64,000 nucleotides of DNA from Anthopleura xanthogrammica (lineage: Eukaryota > Cnidaria > Anthozoa > Actiniaria > Actiniidae), in the NCBI GenBank assembly GCA_964019055.1, contig OZ025209.1, forward strand, positions 1,306,197-1,370,196. Direction: 5' to 3'. Shown here one piece after another: positions 1 to 11,520 of the stretch. The position numbers were made by a program, and so were the translations under genes. Every line of letters starts with the position of its first letter. Within the stretch, counting starts at the first letter, position 1. The notes under the pieces were generated by a model that was not told the DNA's origin, made no database searches, and saw only the letters and a program-made list of their open reading frames with translations.

Positions 1-675
1 TATACACCAAATGGATTGGATGAAAAAAGGTGTGAAAAAGGGTCAAAATCGATCAAAACCATGGGCTATAGTCCATGCTTTTCCCCCAAAAAAAACAAAA
101 ATGATGAATTTGAAAAATATACACGAAATGAGTTGCATGAAAAAAGGTGTGAAAAAGGGTCAAAATCGATCAAAACCATGGGCTATAGTCCATGCTTTTC
201 CCCAAAAAACATAAAAAATGATGAATTTGAAAAATATACACCAAATAGATAGGATGAAAAAAGGTGTGAAAAAGGGTCAAAATCGATCAAAACCATGGGC
301 TATAGTTCATGCTTTTCCTCCCAAAACACAATAAATGATGAATTTGAAAAATATACACGAGATAGATAGAATGAAAAAAAGTGTGAAAAAGGGTCAAAAT
401 CGATCAAAACCATGGGCTATAGTCCATGCTTTTCCCCAAAAAACACCAAAAATGATGAATTTTAAAAATATACACCAAATGGATTGGATGAAAAAAGGTG
501 TGAAAAAGGGTCAAAATCGATCAAAACCATGGGCTATAGTCCATGCTTTCCCCCCCAAAACACCAAAAATGATGAATTTTAAAAATATACACCAAATGGA
601 TTGGATGAAAAAAGGTGTGAAAAAGGGTCAAAATCGATCAAAACCATGGGCTATAGTCCATGCTTTTTGTGAAAA
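1..675. repeat. ~117 bp tandem array (minisatellite/satellite), cut by the window edge
   Basis: Nearly six head-to-tail copies of a unit of about 117-119 bp. The shared core gatgaaaaaaggtgtg starts near 19, 137, 253, 370, 487 and 604, and each copy also carries ggtcaaaatcgatcaaaacc and gggctatagtccatgctttt. Copies differ by single substitutions and small A/C-run indels. Because 117 is a multiple of three, the array gives open frames that repeat a Lys-rich peptide; I read these as by-products of the repeat. The last copy decays after about 675. Confidence 0.9.
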
Positions 676-2300
676 ACCACCCAAAATGATAAAGATAAAT
701 CATCTTATATTTCTTATGAGGTTATTGCTTTTTTTTTTGAATGATTGAATATCAACTATGACAAAATCCAAAGAACAAGCAATTTTTCTATTCCTCTTAA
801 AACAGGGTCATTTTTTGATCAAAAAGACAAACAATTAACTTAAGTTTTCATATATTTTTATTCCTTTTCCAATTCCTCCCCAGTCCATCACTTTAGTTTT
901 AAAGGAGAAGGACTTGCGCGAATCATGTGACAGTTTTAACGCATGCGCAGCCGTCCAATCCTTTCACTGAATAACCGTAACATAGTGAGTTCAATAAATA
1001 TTTTTCAACTAGAAATTACTCTATTTTTTTCTATATTTGATCCCCTAACTGCCTGATTTATCTATAAATTGTGTATCTCTTTGAAGAAAGATTATATATT
1101 TTGCATCCCTGGAGTACTGGTCAATTATTTACAAAGTACAGATATACAATACGATCTATTTTTAAACCACACTGGTTGACTTCATAGATATTTTCATCTT
1201 ATAATGTTTTTATACTTCCCCCGTAAAGCGGATTAAAGTTTTTGCCTGATCAACAGGCCATTTGCAGGACATCATCCCATGACTTTTGTTACTGACTGAC
1301 AATCATTTCGGGTTTGACTTTTTTACTTTTTCGAAATACTGTTTTTCTGTTGTAACATTTTTCAATATCTCAAGATATTTAGGCTGAATTTACAAGATAG
1401 CGGATGAATTTAGGCAAAGTTAGGCGTTCCGTTTCCTCGGAACTGTGCTATCCGGATAAAAATTAAAACGTCTGGTTTCGTATAATTGTTATGTACTGGT
1501 CATATTTTTACACTCTTAAAAAATCTACCGGTATCGTGTAAGTCCAGCCTAAGTAATCTAAAAATAACCATTTTCCCATTTGTACAGTACCGCTGTGTTC
1601 ATTGATTACAGGCTCATTTACTCAGGGTTAGCCTCATTTCAGCGTCTAAATATTCACAAATACCAACGGTAAAGTACAGAATGCACAACTTCAACAATAC
1701 AAACACTTTGAAATTCCAAGGACCTTCACTGGAATGCATAAATATTCAAAATGATTCCATACGAAATCGAGGCTTTGCATGAGCAACAGAGAACTCGAAA
1801 CTGGAGTATTGTTTGCCATCCAGCAGAGCCTGCCCCAAGGGACCTTGGGCTGAATTGATTCGTTATCAAAGTGATATATCAGCATGTGACTGTTTGTTGC
1901 AAATGACTTAATTGTACGAATGATTAAAAAAATAACATCTTTGTCAATGAATGATTACGACCCTTTTAAGTGATTCCCACTAGTCTATCCTTTGTGTGGC
2001 TAACGTTAAAGCTGTATTTCTTGTATTTTCAAACACAATGAATATATTATCCTCAAATTGCGACATTTCGATATTTTTTAGCATGTGACCAGCAAGTTAC
2101 CTTGTTATTATCAACACTAACAAAAACAAGATATTTAAGTTTTAAAAAGAATTCCAACAACTATCATCCCTTAAAATTTTTGTTAAAAAAACCCGTTGCC
2201 ATAAAAAATAAATATATTTTTGGTAGGATATAGTCACAAAAAAAACGAAATCCTTTTTGTGCGAAGAAATTGGAAATAAACCAGACCAGCTGATTATCTA
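676..2300. other. Spacer, no gene recognised
   Basis: AT-rich single-copy-looking DNA downstream of the sialyltransferase on its strand. I see no exon with splice sites and reading phase, no RNA gene and no clear repeat here. No canonical AATAAA for the sialyltransferase was found close to its stop. Confidence 0.4.
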
Positions 2301-2303
2301 TAC

Positions 2304-2838
2304 GAGCCATTCCGAGGTTGAGGAAAAAACTGGGACGAGCAAGATTGCAGTGCATTGTGGGACTAATTTAGGGGACGAAATAGACGCCATCTTGAAAATA
2401 GCGAATTTCAGATTCAACTACGAGTACGAGTACGAGTTTTGAAATCAGTTGGCCCTGTGCTCGTGCTTAACACTGAATCGTATTCAATTTCCTATTTTTA
2501 ACAATCTAATATCTACGTACTCCACCACGACTACGAAATTATCAGCAGATAAAACTGGGTCGAGTTGGCATTGCAGTGCATTGTGGGACTCTTTTAGGGG
2601 ACAAAATAGCTAGACGCCATCTTCGAAATATGTCTCCTTAAACAGTCCCACAATGCACTGTAATACCAACTCGACCCAGTTTCGTCCTCAACCTCAGAAT
2701 GGCTAATAGTGCCAATCTTTGAGTGTTTAAAACTCGTACTCGTAGATGAATCTGAAGTTCGCTAATATGTCCTCTAAAACAGTCCCACAATGCACTGCAA
2801 TGCCAATTCGACCCAGGTTTTCCTCAACCTTGGAATAT
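2304..2838. mobile_element. Nested inverted-repeat element (MITE-like)
   Basis: The word cagtgcattgtgggact occurs at about 2349 and 2573, and its reverse complement agtcccacaatgcactg at about 2643 and 2780. The flanks are mirrored too: a gaggttgaggaaaaaactggg type end at 2316 answers a cccaggttttcctcaacc type end near 2815. The copies form two nested palindromic pairs. No coding capacity. Probably two related non-autonomous DNA transposons, one inside or beside the other. Confidence 0.65.
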
Positions 2839-3020
2839 GGTTAACACCAAAGATGTGCATGGCCGCCATGTTGGCTACTAATATATATAGAACAAAAGGA
2901 TTGTTGAGTATACATTTGAATAATTAGTTAAAGTATTTTCAACCAACATGACGGATATGACACCTAGGTGAACCATAGTAGTATATTGGCTGCTTTTTGT
3001 ACATCATCGTGCAGATTATT

Positions 3021-3165
3021 TTACGGATACAGAAATTCCAGGTTATACTGATCTTCCCATTTGTCGTAGATGTCCTTTTCGAATCGGTATCGTTTGATGT
3101 CCTTCACGATCTCGGCCCTGCTCCCGTCACATGTGACATATTCATTCGGTTTCCAGTAACTCTTA
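3021..3165 (-). CDS. Sialyltransferase exon 4: motif III and C terminus
   Basis: Acceptor ccactcctacag and stop TAA at 3023-3021. It encodes SYWKPNEYVTC and ends NLEFLYP. The order YWKP, Cys, YRF, W, then a short hydrophobic tail ending in Pro matches the C-terminal layout of ST6GalNAc enzymes. The family's motif VS histidine is replaced by Tyr in my hand alignment. Confidence 0.82.
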
Positions 3166-5546
3166 CTGTAGGAGTGGTCACTGAATGTTAAAAAATAAAA
3201 AAAATAAAAAAAAATTGAAAGAAATTACAATACACACAGTGCACTATATCGAAAATGGCGCGTGAGGCTATTCTTTGGGTGCATGTTACGTCATAGCCGC
3301 CATGTTGGTTGATGATAACAAAGCATTCCTCATTAGCTTCTCTTGTTAGAGCAACCAAAATGACGCGGGCTGTTTCATGGTTATTTTTCATCTCAAGGGA
3401 TTTTGAGTCATGTTGTTGCACCCCAAGAATAGTAAACTAAATTTTCAAAAAAACATCTCGTATATTTATGGAATTAAAACACATCACAGGCATGGTACGG
3501 GCATGCCGTATGATATATGCTGTAACCGTGACAGTACATAGGAACAAAATTGCACCATGATCAATGTATAAACCCCTTGCAGCACATCACTTCGGAATGC
3601 AGCTTAATTTGGAGGACGAAACAATAGATTTCCAATTCTTAGGAGATTGAAATTCTTTTGTTTTGTCCTCCAAATTGCGGTGCTTTGACGTCACGTCGAC
3701 ACAACAGTTGCCTTACCTAAGACAAGGGTGATTCGCTTCGACACCAAACACCCTCATTCTATTACACACTTTACGCATGGTGTTTATGGCGTGGAATTGT
3801 GTTGAAAGTAGAACGAAATCTGAATCTACACTGTAAGGAATTAAAAGAAAAATGTGATAAAAATATTATTAAAATGCGCGCGTGTACAAATGTAGGGCAA
3901 AGCTTCTGAAGTTGATTGAAAAAGACATGCAGCGAGATTATGTCAGTGAATGAAGTGGCGGATACATCCAGTCGGACAACACTTGTATAATTAACCAATC
4001 AGAATGTAGAACGAAAACAAAAGATTTCAGTGTCAACCAATCAGAAGCAGAAAAAGATCCAAGATCTGATGGTTATATATCTGACAAACGTATAACAGAT
4101 AAAAGTTAGATGCTACCAACAGCGCAAGGGAATGAAGCATTGGAATTGATTTTGATTCAAAATGATACTGATTTTGCTATCTCTTGATTGGCCCAATACC
4201 ACACTCTACATTGATTGGCTAAGTCCTAACATACCTTTTCCTCATTCTTTTAGCTTTTCTTTCAATCTTTATCTGTTTTTCAAGAGGTTTTGAGAGTCGT
4301 ATGAATTTGTCTCCTAAATATTCCTCTGAGATCTTCTTGAACATTTTGAAGAAAGTACAGTTTTGGCATAGAGCATTTTCCCGCCCAAATGTGATGACGT
4401 AACGGAGGGACCGCATTTCTTCAGGTTCGTGCCAGACGTAATGTAAAAGGTCCCCTAAATGATGCTGTGATACAACCCGTACAGTAGTTTTCGCGCCAAC
4501 GTCTACCTCGTATCCACTTGTCGGTGCTGTATTCAGACGAATTACACATTCATTCGAATCGATTACAGAGCCTGCGTTGCTGTTACGAAGGTCAGCGGAA
4601 TTGGTAACCACGGCGCATGAGCTGCAGTCCAGGTCGAGGTCTGCAGGAATGCTAGGATTCATAGCCAGAACGAATTCAGATTGAGGATGTTTAGATGTTG
4701 GTAATATACGATGTGTTTTATATTTTGATTGAGTTTTTGTAGGTTTACGAGCATGAGATTTATTGCTGAGCGATGCCGAGATTGTTGAATGTGTTACATT
4801 TTTGGTTGTCGATCTTGTAGTCGGAGATACTGAAATCGTACTCTTTACAGATATTTTTGATTTGTTCTGTGATGTTTTGAATGAAGATTCAGTTCCTCCT
4901 CTTTCTCTACCAAGTTTAAGAGTCTTCGTTGTCAAAACCTTTCCCGTAGGGGAGGTAGAGGTAGAGGTAGCATCTGAAGTGTCATGGCTGACGGCAAGTG
5001 GTTTGGAAGCGTCTTGAGAGGCTGAGTGGAAACTAAGACTAATGAAGAGAATGATAGCTACCACGGTGATTACAGCGGCTGTCATCTTCTTGACCCTGCT
5101 GAGAGGAATCTGCTGGTAGCTGACACCAAGAATTCTGGGGAAAAAACAACAACAATTGAACAAAAAAACGAGGGAATGTTGATGATATGCAAGAAATGTG
5201 TACTAAATGTACGATATACGACATGCCATAACATTGAAATGGCTTTCCATATTGTTTTCCAATAATTCATCCCCCCAAAACGTGTAGTTACAGCTACTGT
5301 AAGATACGGTACGGCTATACGACTACGAATTTTACCGTATTGATTCCCACTCACACGAAAATCGCTCTAATTAAACTACAGCCCCGTAACGCTTTCAAAC
5401 ATTGTGCTTGGATGGCGTACGTTTTCGTGATTTTTCGATTGGTTCTTTTTATAAACCATTGAAGACTGAGTACATATACATATATACCTTTGCAAATCCA
5501 CGGTGGAGCTGAAGCCATGCTCAAGTTTTTTGTCTTTCTTCAACAT
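3021..5546 (-). CDS. GT29 sialyltransferase, ST6GalNAc-like, four exons, divergent catalytic motifs
   Basis: Model: join of 5546-5488, 5134-4235, 3830-3717 and 3165-3021 on the minus strand, 1218 nt, 405 residues, all introns GT-AG and phase 2. The product should be a type II Golgi membrane protein that transfers sialic acid from CMP-sialic acid to glycans. Residues 1-37 are cytoplasmic and basic; 38-55 is the membrane segment; about 60-170 is a Ser/Thr/Lys stem. Sialylmotif L spans about 190-245 with SSCAVVTNS, VIRLNTAPTSGYEVDVG and KTT. Motif S spans about 326-349 (LLSTQFHA, KVC, VFG). Motif III is YWKP at 361-364. Cys193 in L and Cys342 in S fit the family's conserved disulfide. Oddities: STQ where STG is usual, and YRFEKDIYDKW at 384-394 aligns with the HRFITEKRVF-type VS region but lacks its His. 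Family assignment is firm; acceptor specificity and activity are not. It could be a lineage-specific or inactive paralogue. Confidence 0.88.
3571..3694. mobile_element. MITE family A, copy 1
   Basis: A palindromic element: ccccttgcagca at one end, then atgcagcttaatttggagga mirrored by gtcctccaaattgcggtgc, with a partly mirrored centre around aggagattgaaattctt. It lies in the last sialyltransferase intron. Related copies are at 14771, 22143 and 62738. Confidence 0.75.
3717..3830 (-). CDS. Sialyltransferase exon 3: sialylmotif S
   Basis: 114 nt between acceptor taattccttacag and donor CTTAG|GTAAGG, phase 2 to phase 2. The translation includes DFVLLSTQFHA, the motif S cysteine in KVCNRM, and VFGVEANHPC. 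Splicing it in restores the spacing between motif L and motif III expected of GT29 enzymes; leaving it out keeps frame but deletes the CMP-sialic acid binding motif S. Confidence 0.8.
4235..5134 (-). CDS. Sialyltransferase exon 2: membrane anchor, stem, motif L
   Basis: 900 nt between acceptor ttttttccccag and donor AAAAG|GTATGTT. It carries residues 20-320, including the hydrophobic anchor TAAVITVVAIILFISLSF, the low-complexity Ser/Thr stem with several N-x-S/T sites, and all of sialylmotif L. It enters and leaves in phase 2. Confidence 0.9.
5270..5366. mobile_element. Fragment of a MITE with a 'cccactcatatgaaaac' end
   Basis: The stretch attcccactcacacgaaaat matches one arm of the hairpin at 63408-63530 (tttcccactcatatgaaaac), and a short related word is at 27166. 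It sits in the first coding intron of the sialyltransferase. Only one arm is clear. Confidence 0.4.
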
Positions 5547-5581
5547 TTCTTCTAGCTCGTCATCGTCACTTGCTACGCCAG
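5488..5581 (-). CDS. Sialyltransferase coding exon 1 (start exon)
   Basis: Acceptor ctctttttttag before the exon and donor CAAAG|GTATATA after it. The first in-frame ATG is at 5546-5544 with G at -3. An out-of-frame ATG upstream opens a short uORF (ATGACGAGCTAG). Reading the frame back through the candidate leader exon at 5810 meets a stop and no earlier ATG, which supports this start. A second in-frame ATG (Met37, A at -3) directly before the membrane segment is an alternative. Confidence 0.75.
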
Positions 5582-5809
5582 CTAAAAAAAAGAGCAACAG
5601 TCATTTGAAAAACGTTAGTATTCTGCCATGAATATCACAGTAGAAGCCTCAGTAGTGAAGGAAGCAAGTGGGAAAAGCTACACATTGTAAAATTTCATGT
5701 TTTTTTATTTTTTCTTGTCATAAAAATTCAAAAATTTATGTGAGAGAGGTTATATTTTATTCCATATCAGGATAACAAAAGATAATTTTTTTCGCGATTG
5801 ATGGGTTAC

Positions 5810-5910
5810 CTGTGGATTTGGCGGGAACAGGTGCGCGTTGCGCGCGCTCGACGACCAGGCTGTTTTCCGTTTTTTAGAACTGTTTCAGTGGCGGGAAAAA
5901 GCCATTATCA
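5810..5910 (-). promoter_or_regulatory. Candidate 5' leader exon and promoter of the sialyltransferase
   Basis: A strong donor, CCACAG|GTAACCC, ends a GC-richer stretch at 5810 that has no start codon continuing into exon 1, so it would be untranslated leader. Two E2F-like GGCGGGAA words lie at about 5820 and 5891. The upstream limit and transcription start are guesses. Confidence 0.4.
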
Positions 5911-5949
5911 CATGAAATAATATTTTCAAAGTGAAAACATATTGTTTTC

Positions 5950-8900
5950 TTCAAACTTTAGAAGAGTTAACATGAAACGAAGGAGTAACTGCGACCTTCG
6001 ATACAGTGAATATCGTTCAGTGTTGTTCAGTATTGTTATCTCAAAATTCGCATTTAAAAAAAGAAGCTTTGCTTAATAAGTTACTGCTGATTAAATAAAA
6101 TCCGTTTAATGGAAAATCAATCTGATAACAGCTCAATAGCCTCTTGATCATGATAATGTTGGTCTTGCCATGACCAGATAAGATGTAACCATTAGCCTAA
6201 GTGTCTACATCAACCTTGTTTTATTCAAATCTTCTTGAAGGACTTAAAAGGTTTAAGAATTATGTTTGGAAGAAGCCAAAAATTAGTGTCGAAAAATTGG
6301 AAATATGGAAATATCAACACAAAGATTAAAACCTTCAATAATTCTTATCAAAATATATGATAAACAAAAGATTTTATACAAAATATCATCATCATCATGT
6401 GAATCTGCAACTACTGATATGAGCCTCAAAGAATGATCAATTCACTACTTCCCATAAAATCAGTTCACACAAAGAATTCAGTCGAAGCTGCAAGGTTCAA
6501 ATTTGAATATTCCTTTGAAACTACCTTGGAGCCTCGATTGAATGCTTTGTCTGTCACCAGTGAACCGATGTATGGAAAATCATGGCAAATATATATTTTT
6601 TGGCATATTACGACCGAAATGCATTGGTGGTTTTAGTATAATTAAATTGTAATTACGGCAAAATTCGCCAAACAAATCCGAGTAAACTCATTCGTATGAA
6701 TCGTAATGGCGGAAATGCTAGTTTACATAAGGTTTTTTAGAGTATTGGGCTAAGGAAACAGGATTCTAATGACATTTGGAGATGGGATATAATGGCGGTT
6801 TTGTATGCTCTTGTCCTTTCTCAAACATGTGTTGACATAGAAAACAAAGATAAAAAGTCTATGATGATATAAAAATGCCAGCAATATATACAACACAGTC
6901 GTGACGATATTGAAATGATGTTAATCAGATCAATGACAATGTGCGCTGTGATGTTAGCTGTTGCCAAAAATGACCCTTTATAGGGTGCTAGATAAATGAG
7001 TTTCCACAATCTTATCTAGCCCCCTAAAAAGTGTGAAAGAACTGAAGCGAAAGTTATCTGGCTTGTTGTTGGAGTGTTGATAGAATACTGACTGACAAAA
7101 AGACAAAAAGATCATGATCAGCGATTCGGGGGAAATATTTCTATTTCTATAGAGAGAGGAAATAAGAATGGACAAAAATATGTTTTTAAAATACGGCTAA
7201 AACCGAATACCAAATAAAACGAAATGAAACTGATAGACTCGGTAGTGAAGTTTGGTATGTAGTTGTTAGTTAATTGTTCGCTTCAGTAGTAATAAATATA
7301 TATATATATATATAGTTTTATTTCAACTATGTATAGTCTAAATACCTATATCTATTATACACAATATTTGAAAGAATATCACACACAAAGAATACAAAAT
7401 GATCGAAAAATAAGAGACCAAGACGAAACAAACTGGGGATCCAAACATTACGGATATGTTAAAACATATCTTGACCATTATTTTACCTACAATTTATGTG
7501 CTTTCGTCGTCTTCTAAGATTCCCAGTCGGTAATTTCTACGGTTTGGTCCACAGGCACGGATACATATTGTTTACCTAAATCCACAACCGAGCCGTTCTT
7601 TTGGAAATAACCACATATAATTACGAATTTAGATTATTCCCGACCACAAATCGAAAAAATAAAGACAAATGCATCATATATTATATGTGTAGGTGTTTAC
7701 GTGGGCGAACACCAGGAAATAGAGAAAGAAGTGAACATTCTGACACGATTCCTACTCATTTGTCCTTCACCGATGCTTTCAATAACAACCAAGGATCAAA
7801 GAGTTTCTGATTGGTTGATTACGAGGATAAAATCCGAGGAAATTGGATTTTTATCATTTTATCTATGAAAATTCTTACAATACTGATCAATAGCAATGAC
7901 TGCACTAAATAATAGTGATGAGTGTGAAGACCAAAACGATTCATATTTTATAAACTATCATTTTCACTGGAAATTATGACACAGGACATTTCTAATTCTG
8001 CACAAAGTATATCCCTGTAATTAATGGCTTGTCAGTGGATAAATTATGGTTTTAACTGAGTAATGTAGCTATAGATTAGCCACTTGGCCAAACGACTTCT
8101 TGGCCGAAATTGCTTCCAGAAATTAGTCTCATTGTGGACATGCCTCAGCGGAGTCATTCATTAGGACAAAATTGGAAAAATGTCGGGTCTCAAACTTCGG
8201 CACACTATCACTATTTACAATCCTTCACTGAATCATTAACTCGATCGTATTTACTGCTCAGAACTCTAACTTACTGAATTCATTAAATATTCAATCATCA
8301 CACAGTCTTTTTGGCTGGTACACCACAAATGCCTGAACAGGAACGATCAGATTCTCAGCCTAGTCGACTAGTGGTCCACGAACACTAATATATTCAGATA
8401 GTGGTTTTCTATGCGACCATTAAACGGAACTTTTCAGTTTGAATAGTGGCAAAAAGACAAAGTTTTCCATTGGCACTTCATTTAGATGTCACATAGACGA
8501 AAGCTTAACGTTAAATGCCAAACAACAGATGATCCTTGCATATGAAACCACACGATATATTGACATGAAATTCCCGGTAAAAAACGGTTATAAAATTGAC
8601 AATCCTGTTATAATTTTGTCAAAACAGAATGAAATAAAATGAAGACACAAAGTGTGGAAAAAGAAAGGATAAAATTCCGAAGTTCAGCGCACATAAATTG
8701 TGTAAATCAAGCCTTGATTGAGCGGAAAAATAGATTTGAAAAAACGATTATGTTGAAATCGGGTGATATGACGCATATTGGTGGGGAAAAGACCCTGGAA
8801 TCTTAAATAAATGGATTGTTTGACATACGAAGACCATTTTGAACTAGAAAACAAATATTTGAAAACCTCAGTTATATACTTATTGAAAACCTTTGAAATC

Positions 8901-11320
8901 TTTCTAAAAGAAAATATATTCATTTTCATCTTTCCAAAGGAGTATGAAAATAATACTTAAACGTAAAAAAAATGTACGAAACCGAACTTTGTTTATGAGA
9001 AGGTACAATCCTTTTAGAATTAATTCATTAATCTGGGATAAATATATATGAATTATCACAAAGATTGTGAATTAGAAATAAAATTTGAAATAATTCCGTG
9101 CAGGGAAATGTCCTCACAAAGTGTCCCCGCGAAAATTTAGAATTTGAGGCAAAAAATGGGGTGGTCACGTGGTAAGTGCTTGATTCATGTACTACAGTAT
9201 ACTACTCTGTATCACAGTATCGATCAACTTCTATATTAGTGGATTATAAAAAAACTCTATCTACATAAGCTAAAGACTACTTATAGCCCAAAGCAATGCT
9301 GTATTGAGACATGTGCTTTCCTTGCAGACGTTAATGCACAAAGTTAAGTCAAACGAGCTTCCTCGCACGAAAATAGAAAACTTTAACTAACATTATTCAT
9401 TGTGTTTGAAAATCTAATTTTCCGAGACGTACTCAAAGAAATTGAATGAAAGAAGATATTTAGGGACAGTTTTTATTGGAAAATTTTGTTTTTCTCTTTC
9501 AAATCAGTTTGATTTTCAAATTTATGTTTCAAACGGATTACTGAAATGTTGTAACTCAGTTAATATAATCAAACCAGTGAAATGGTGGCAGAAAATATCG
9601 AAAAGGCAAAGAATTCGATTGAAAATTACATTCGAAAATAGCATCGTAGCTTTGTATTTAGTTAATCATCATGGCTAAATATTATATACATCGCTGTTGA
9701 AATCTCTAAAAATACACTATCAATTGCGTTCTCCACTGCACGCGTTTCAATAACTCAGAGTAGACTCTTGAAGTCCATTTAGCTACTACCAACCATTAAA
9801 AAAATAAGAAACATAGACTTCAACTGGACGTAAATATCCTAAGTCTAAATTAAATGAATTTTCAATTCACGCAACATTCATGGTGAAAATATTAAACCTA
9901 TATCAATACAGGATTCGATTCACTTGAAGTCGTTTATTTTCATGTGTAATTTAAAAAGTCAAACGCGTAGAATTATTGTTGGGATTTGTAATTAATTGAG
10001 TGATTTTCGTGCAAAACTTAGTACTTCGTTGATGGGTTTGACAAGTTGGAAAGAAAATACTTTTTTTTATGTACGTCATGAAATAAAACCGAAGTGAAAA
10101 AGCCCTACATTTGATTCTCCAATCTTGTCAAACTACACTTAGCGATGTGTGTTGATTCCAAAATATATTTTGAAACTAGCTGTCAAATTTAACTTAAAAA
10201 GGTTGCGAGAGCGACACGATTTTTGAATAATTTTTATTTTATTTGAATTCTAAATCATTTTTTTTAGTATCGAAGTTTTAGTATCAAAGAACTTTTTTAG
10301 TGAACTTTTAGGTAATGGATTGAATGGTTTTAAGGAAAAATAAATGTTATTCTTAAACGTACACAAATAAATCTTAAGGCCCCACATTAAATTTACGAGT
10401 ACACTAAAGCATACATCCAAGAAAAATACATTGTAATATACTCAAACATTGTGTGTTATTTTATTATTATTTTACATTCAAGGAAAATGTTAGAGTTTGG
10501 GAATCTTAGAACTGTCGATGGTCGAAAAAATCCTTCAAAATATTAGCTTTGTATTGCATGGATTTTGAAGGTTTTTTTAGACAAGATTATAAGCTAGGAC
10601 TTACCGTAGTACAGAGGCATAGACGAGGACATTTGGCTCAAGAACTGGATTTTTTTGCCGCAAAAAAATTATCGAACCATGAGCATGCTTGTAATGTTAA
10701 GCCTAATTTTGCCGCTTCCTGACAGAGCGATCCTTCATTTGCATATCAACTTAAATATTGAGAGAGAAAAAACGCGGGGGCAGAACTCGGGTCATTTAAT
10801 TATATGCAGGAAAGGGTTTGTTGTTGAGCAAACATAATTGATTCTAGCTGATTTAGAACATTTTTCATTTATTCTTTTATTATGATTCTAATTTCTGACA
10901 GTGTAGCTAACATCTGTTTTATCGTCCGGAACCGAGTTTCTTTTGTTACTTAGCGATACCAACCATTAATAATTCAAATATTTCTACATTCTTTTGAAAC
11001 ACTGTAGGCCCTGTGTTGATTTCATAATTTGAGGCATAAATCACAACCTCTGAAGTCAGAAGGCGGCCAATTTAACTTTTTCGTGAGAAAAACAAATTCG
11101 CAACAGAGGGATTTTAAACATAAGAGCCCTGAGGGGATCTTCGCATGTGTTTTGTTTTAACACAAAAACTCTTTAATTTTGGCGCGTAAGTGCTTATGAC
11201 GTCATAACTAAGCTTGTCATTTCAAGTGATTTCATACACTGACTATATATAGCTGCCTTAAATCGAATATTCCAATCAGATGCATGATGACCGGATATCG
11301 GTCACACATCTTTACAGCGC
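5950..11320. other. Spacer, no gene recognised
   Basis: AT-rich DNA between the two minus-strand genes. It holds a (TA)n run near 7297-7313, a single-arm copy at about 6480-6580 of the hairpin described at 26606, and a short inverted repeat around the word aaaatccttcaaaat at 10522-10583. None of the short open frames has family similarity or convincing splice sites. Confidence 0.4.
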
Positions 11321-11324
11321 TTTC

Positions 11325-11520
11325 AAATCACACGCACAAAATCGTACTACTTGCCATTCCGACAAAGTAGGGTTTTGGTGGACGCCAATGACATGAAAAT
11401 AGAGAATACGCAAAGTCTTCAAGGACACGTGTCTATGAACGTTATGGAAACTTCTTGATTGACTTCCACGAAAACCCACTTTGTCGCGACGGTAAATTGT
11501 ACGATTCCGCGCGTATAATT
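11325..11520. mobile_element. Hairpin MITE
   Basis: The arm aaatcgtactacttgccatt followed by cgacaaagtagggttttggt (about 11338-11385) is mirrored by aaaacccactttgtcgcgac and ggtaaattgtacgatt (about 11472-11508). Arms are about 55 bp with a loop of about 70 bp. No coding sequence. Confidence 0.65.

Noticed and set aside
335..748. 137-codon repetitive open frame in the left array
   Set aside because: Explained by a tandem unit of 117 bp; no sign of a start context or of selection on the peptide visible here.
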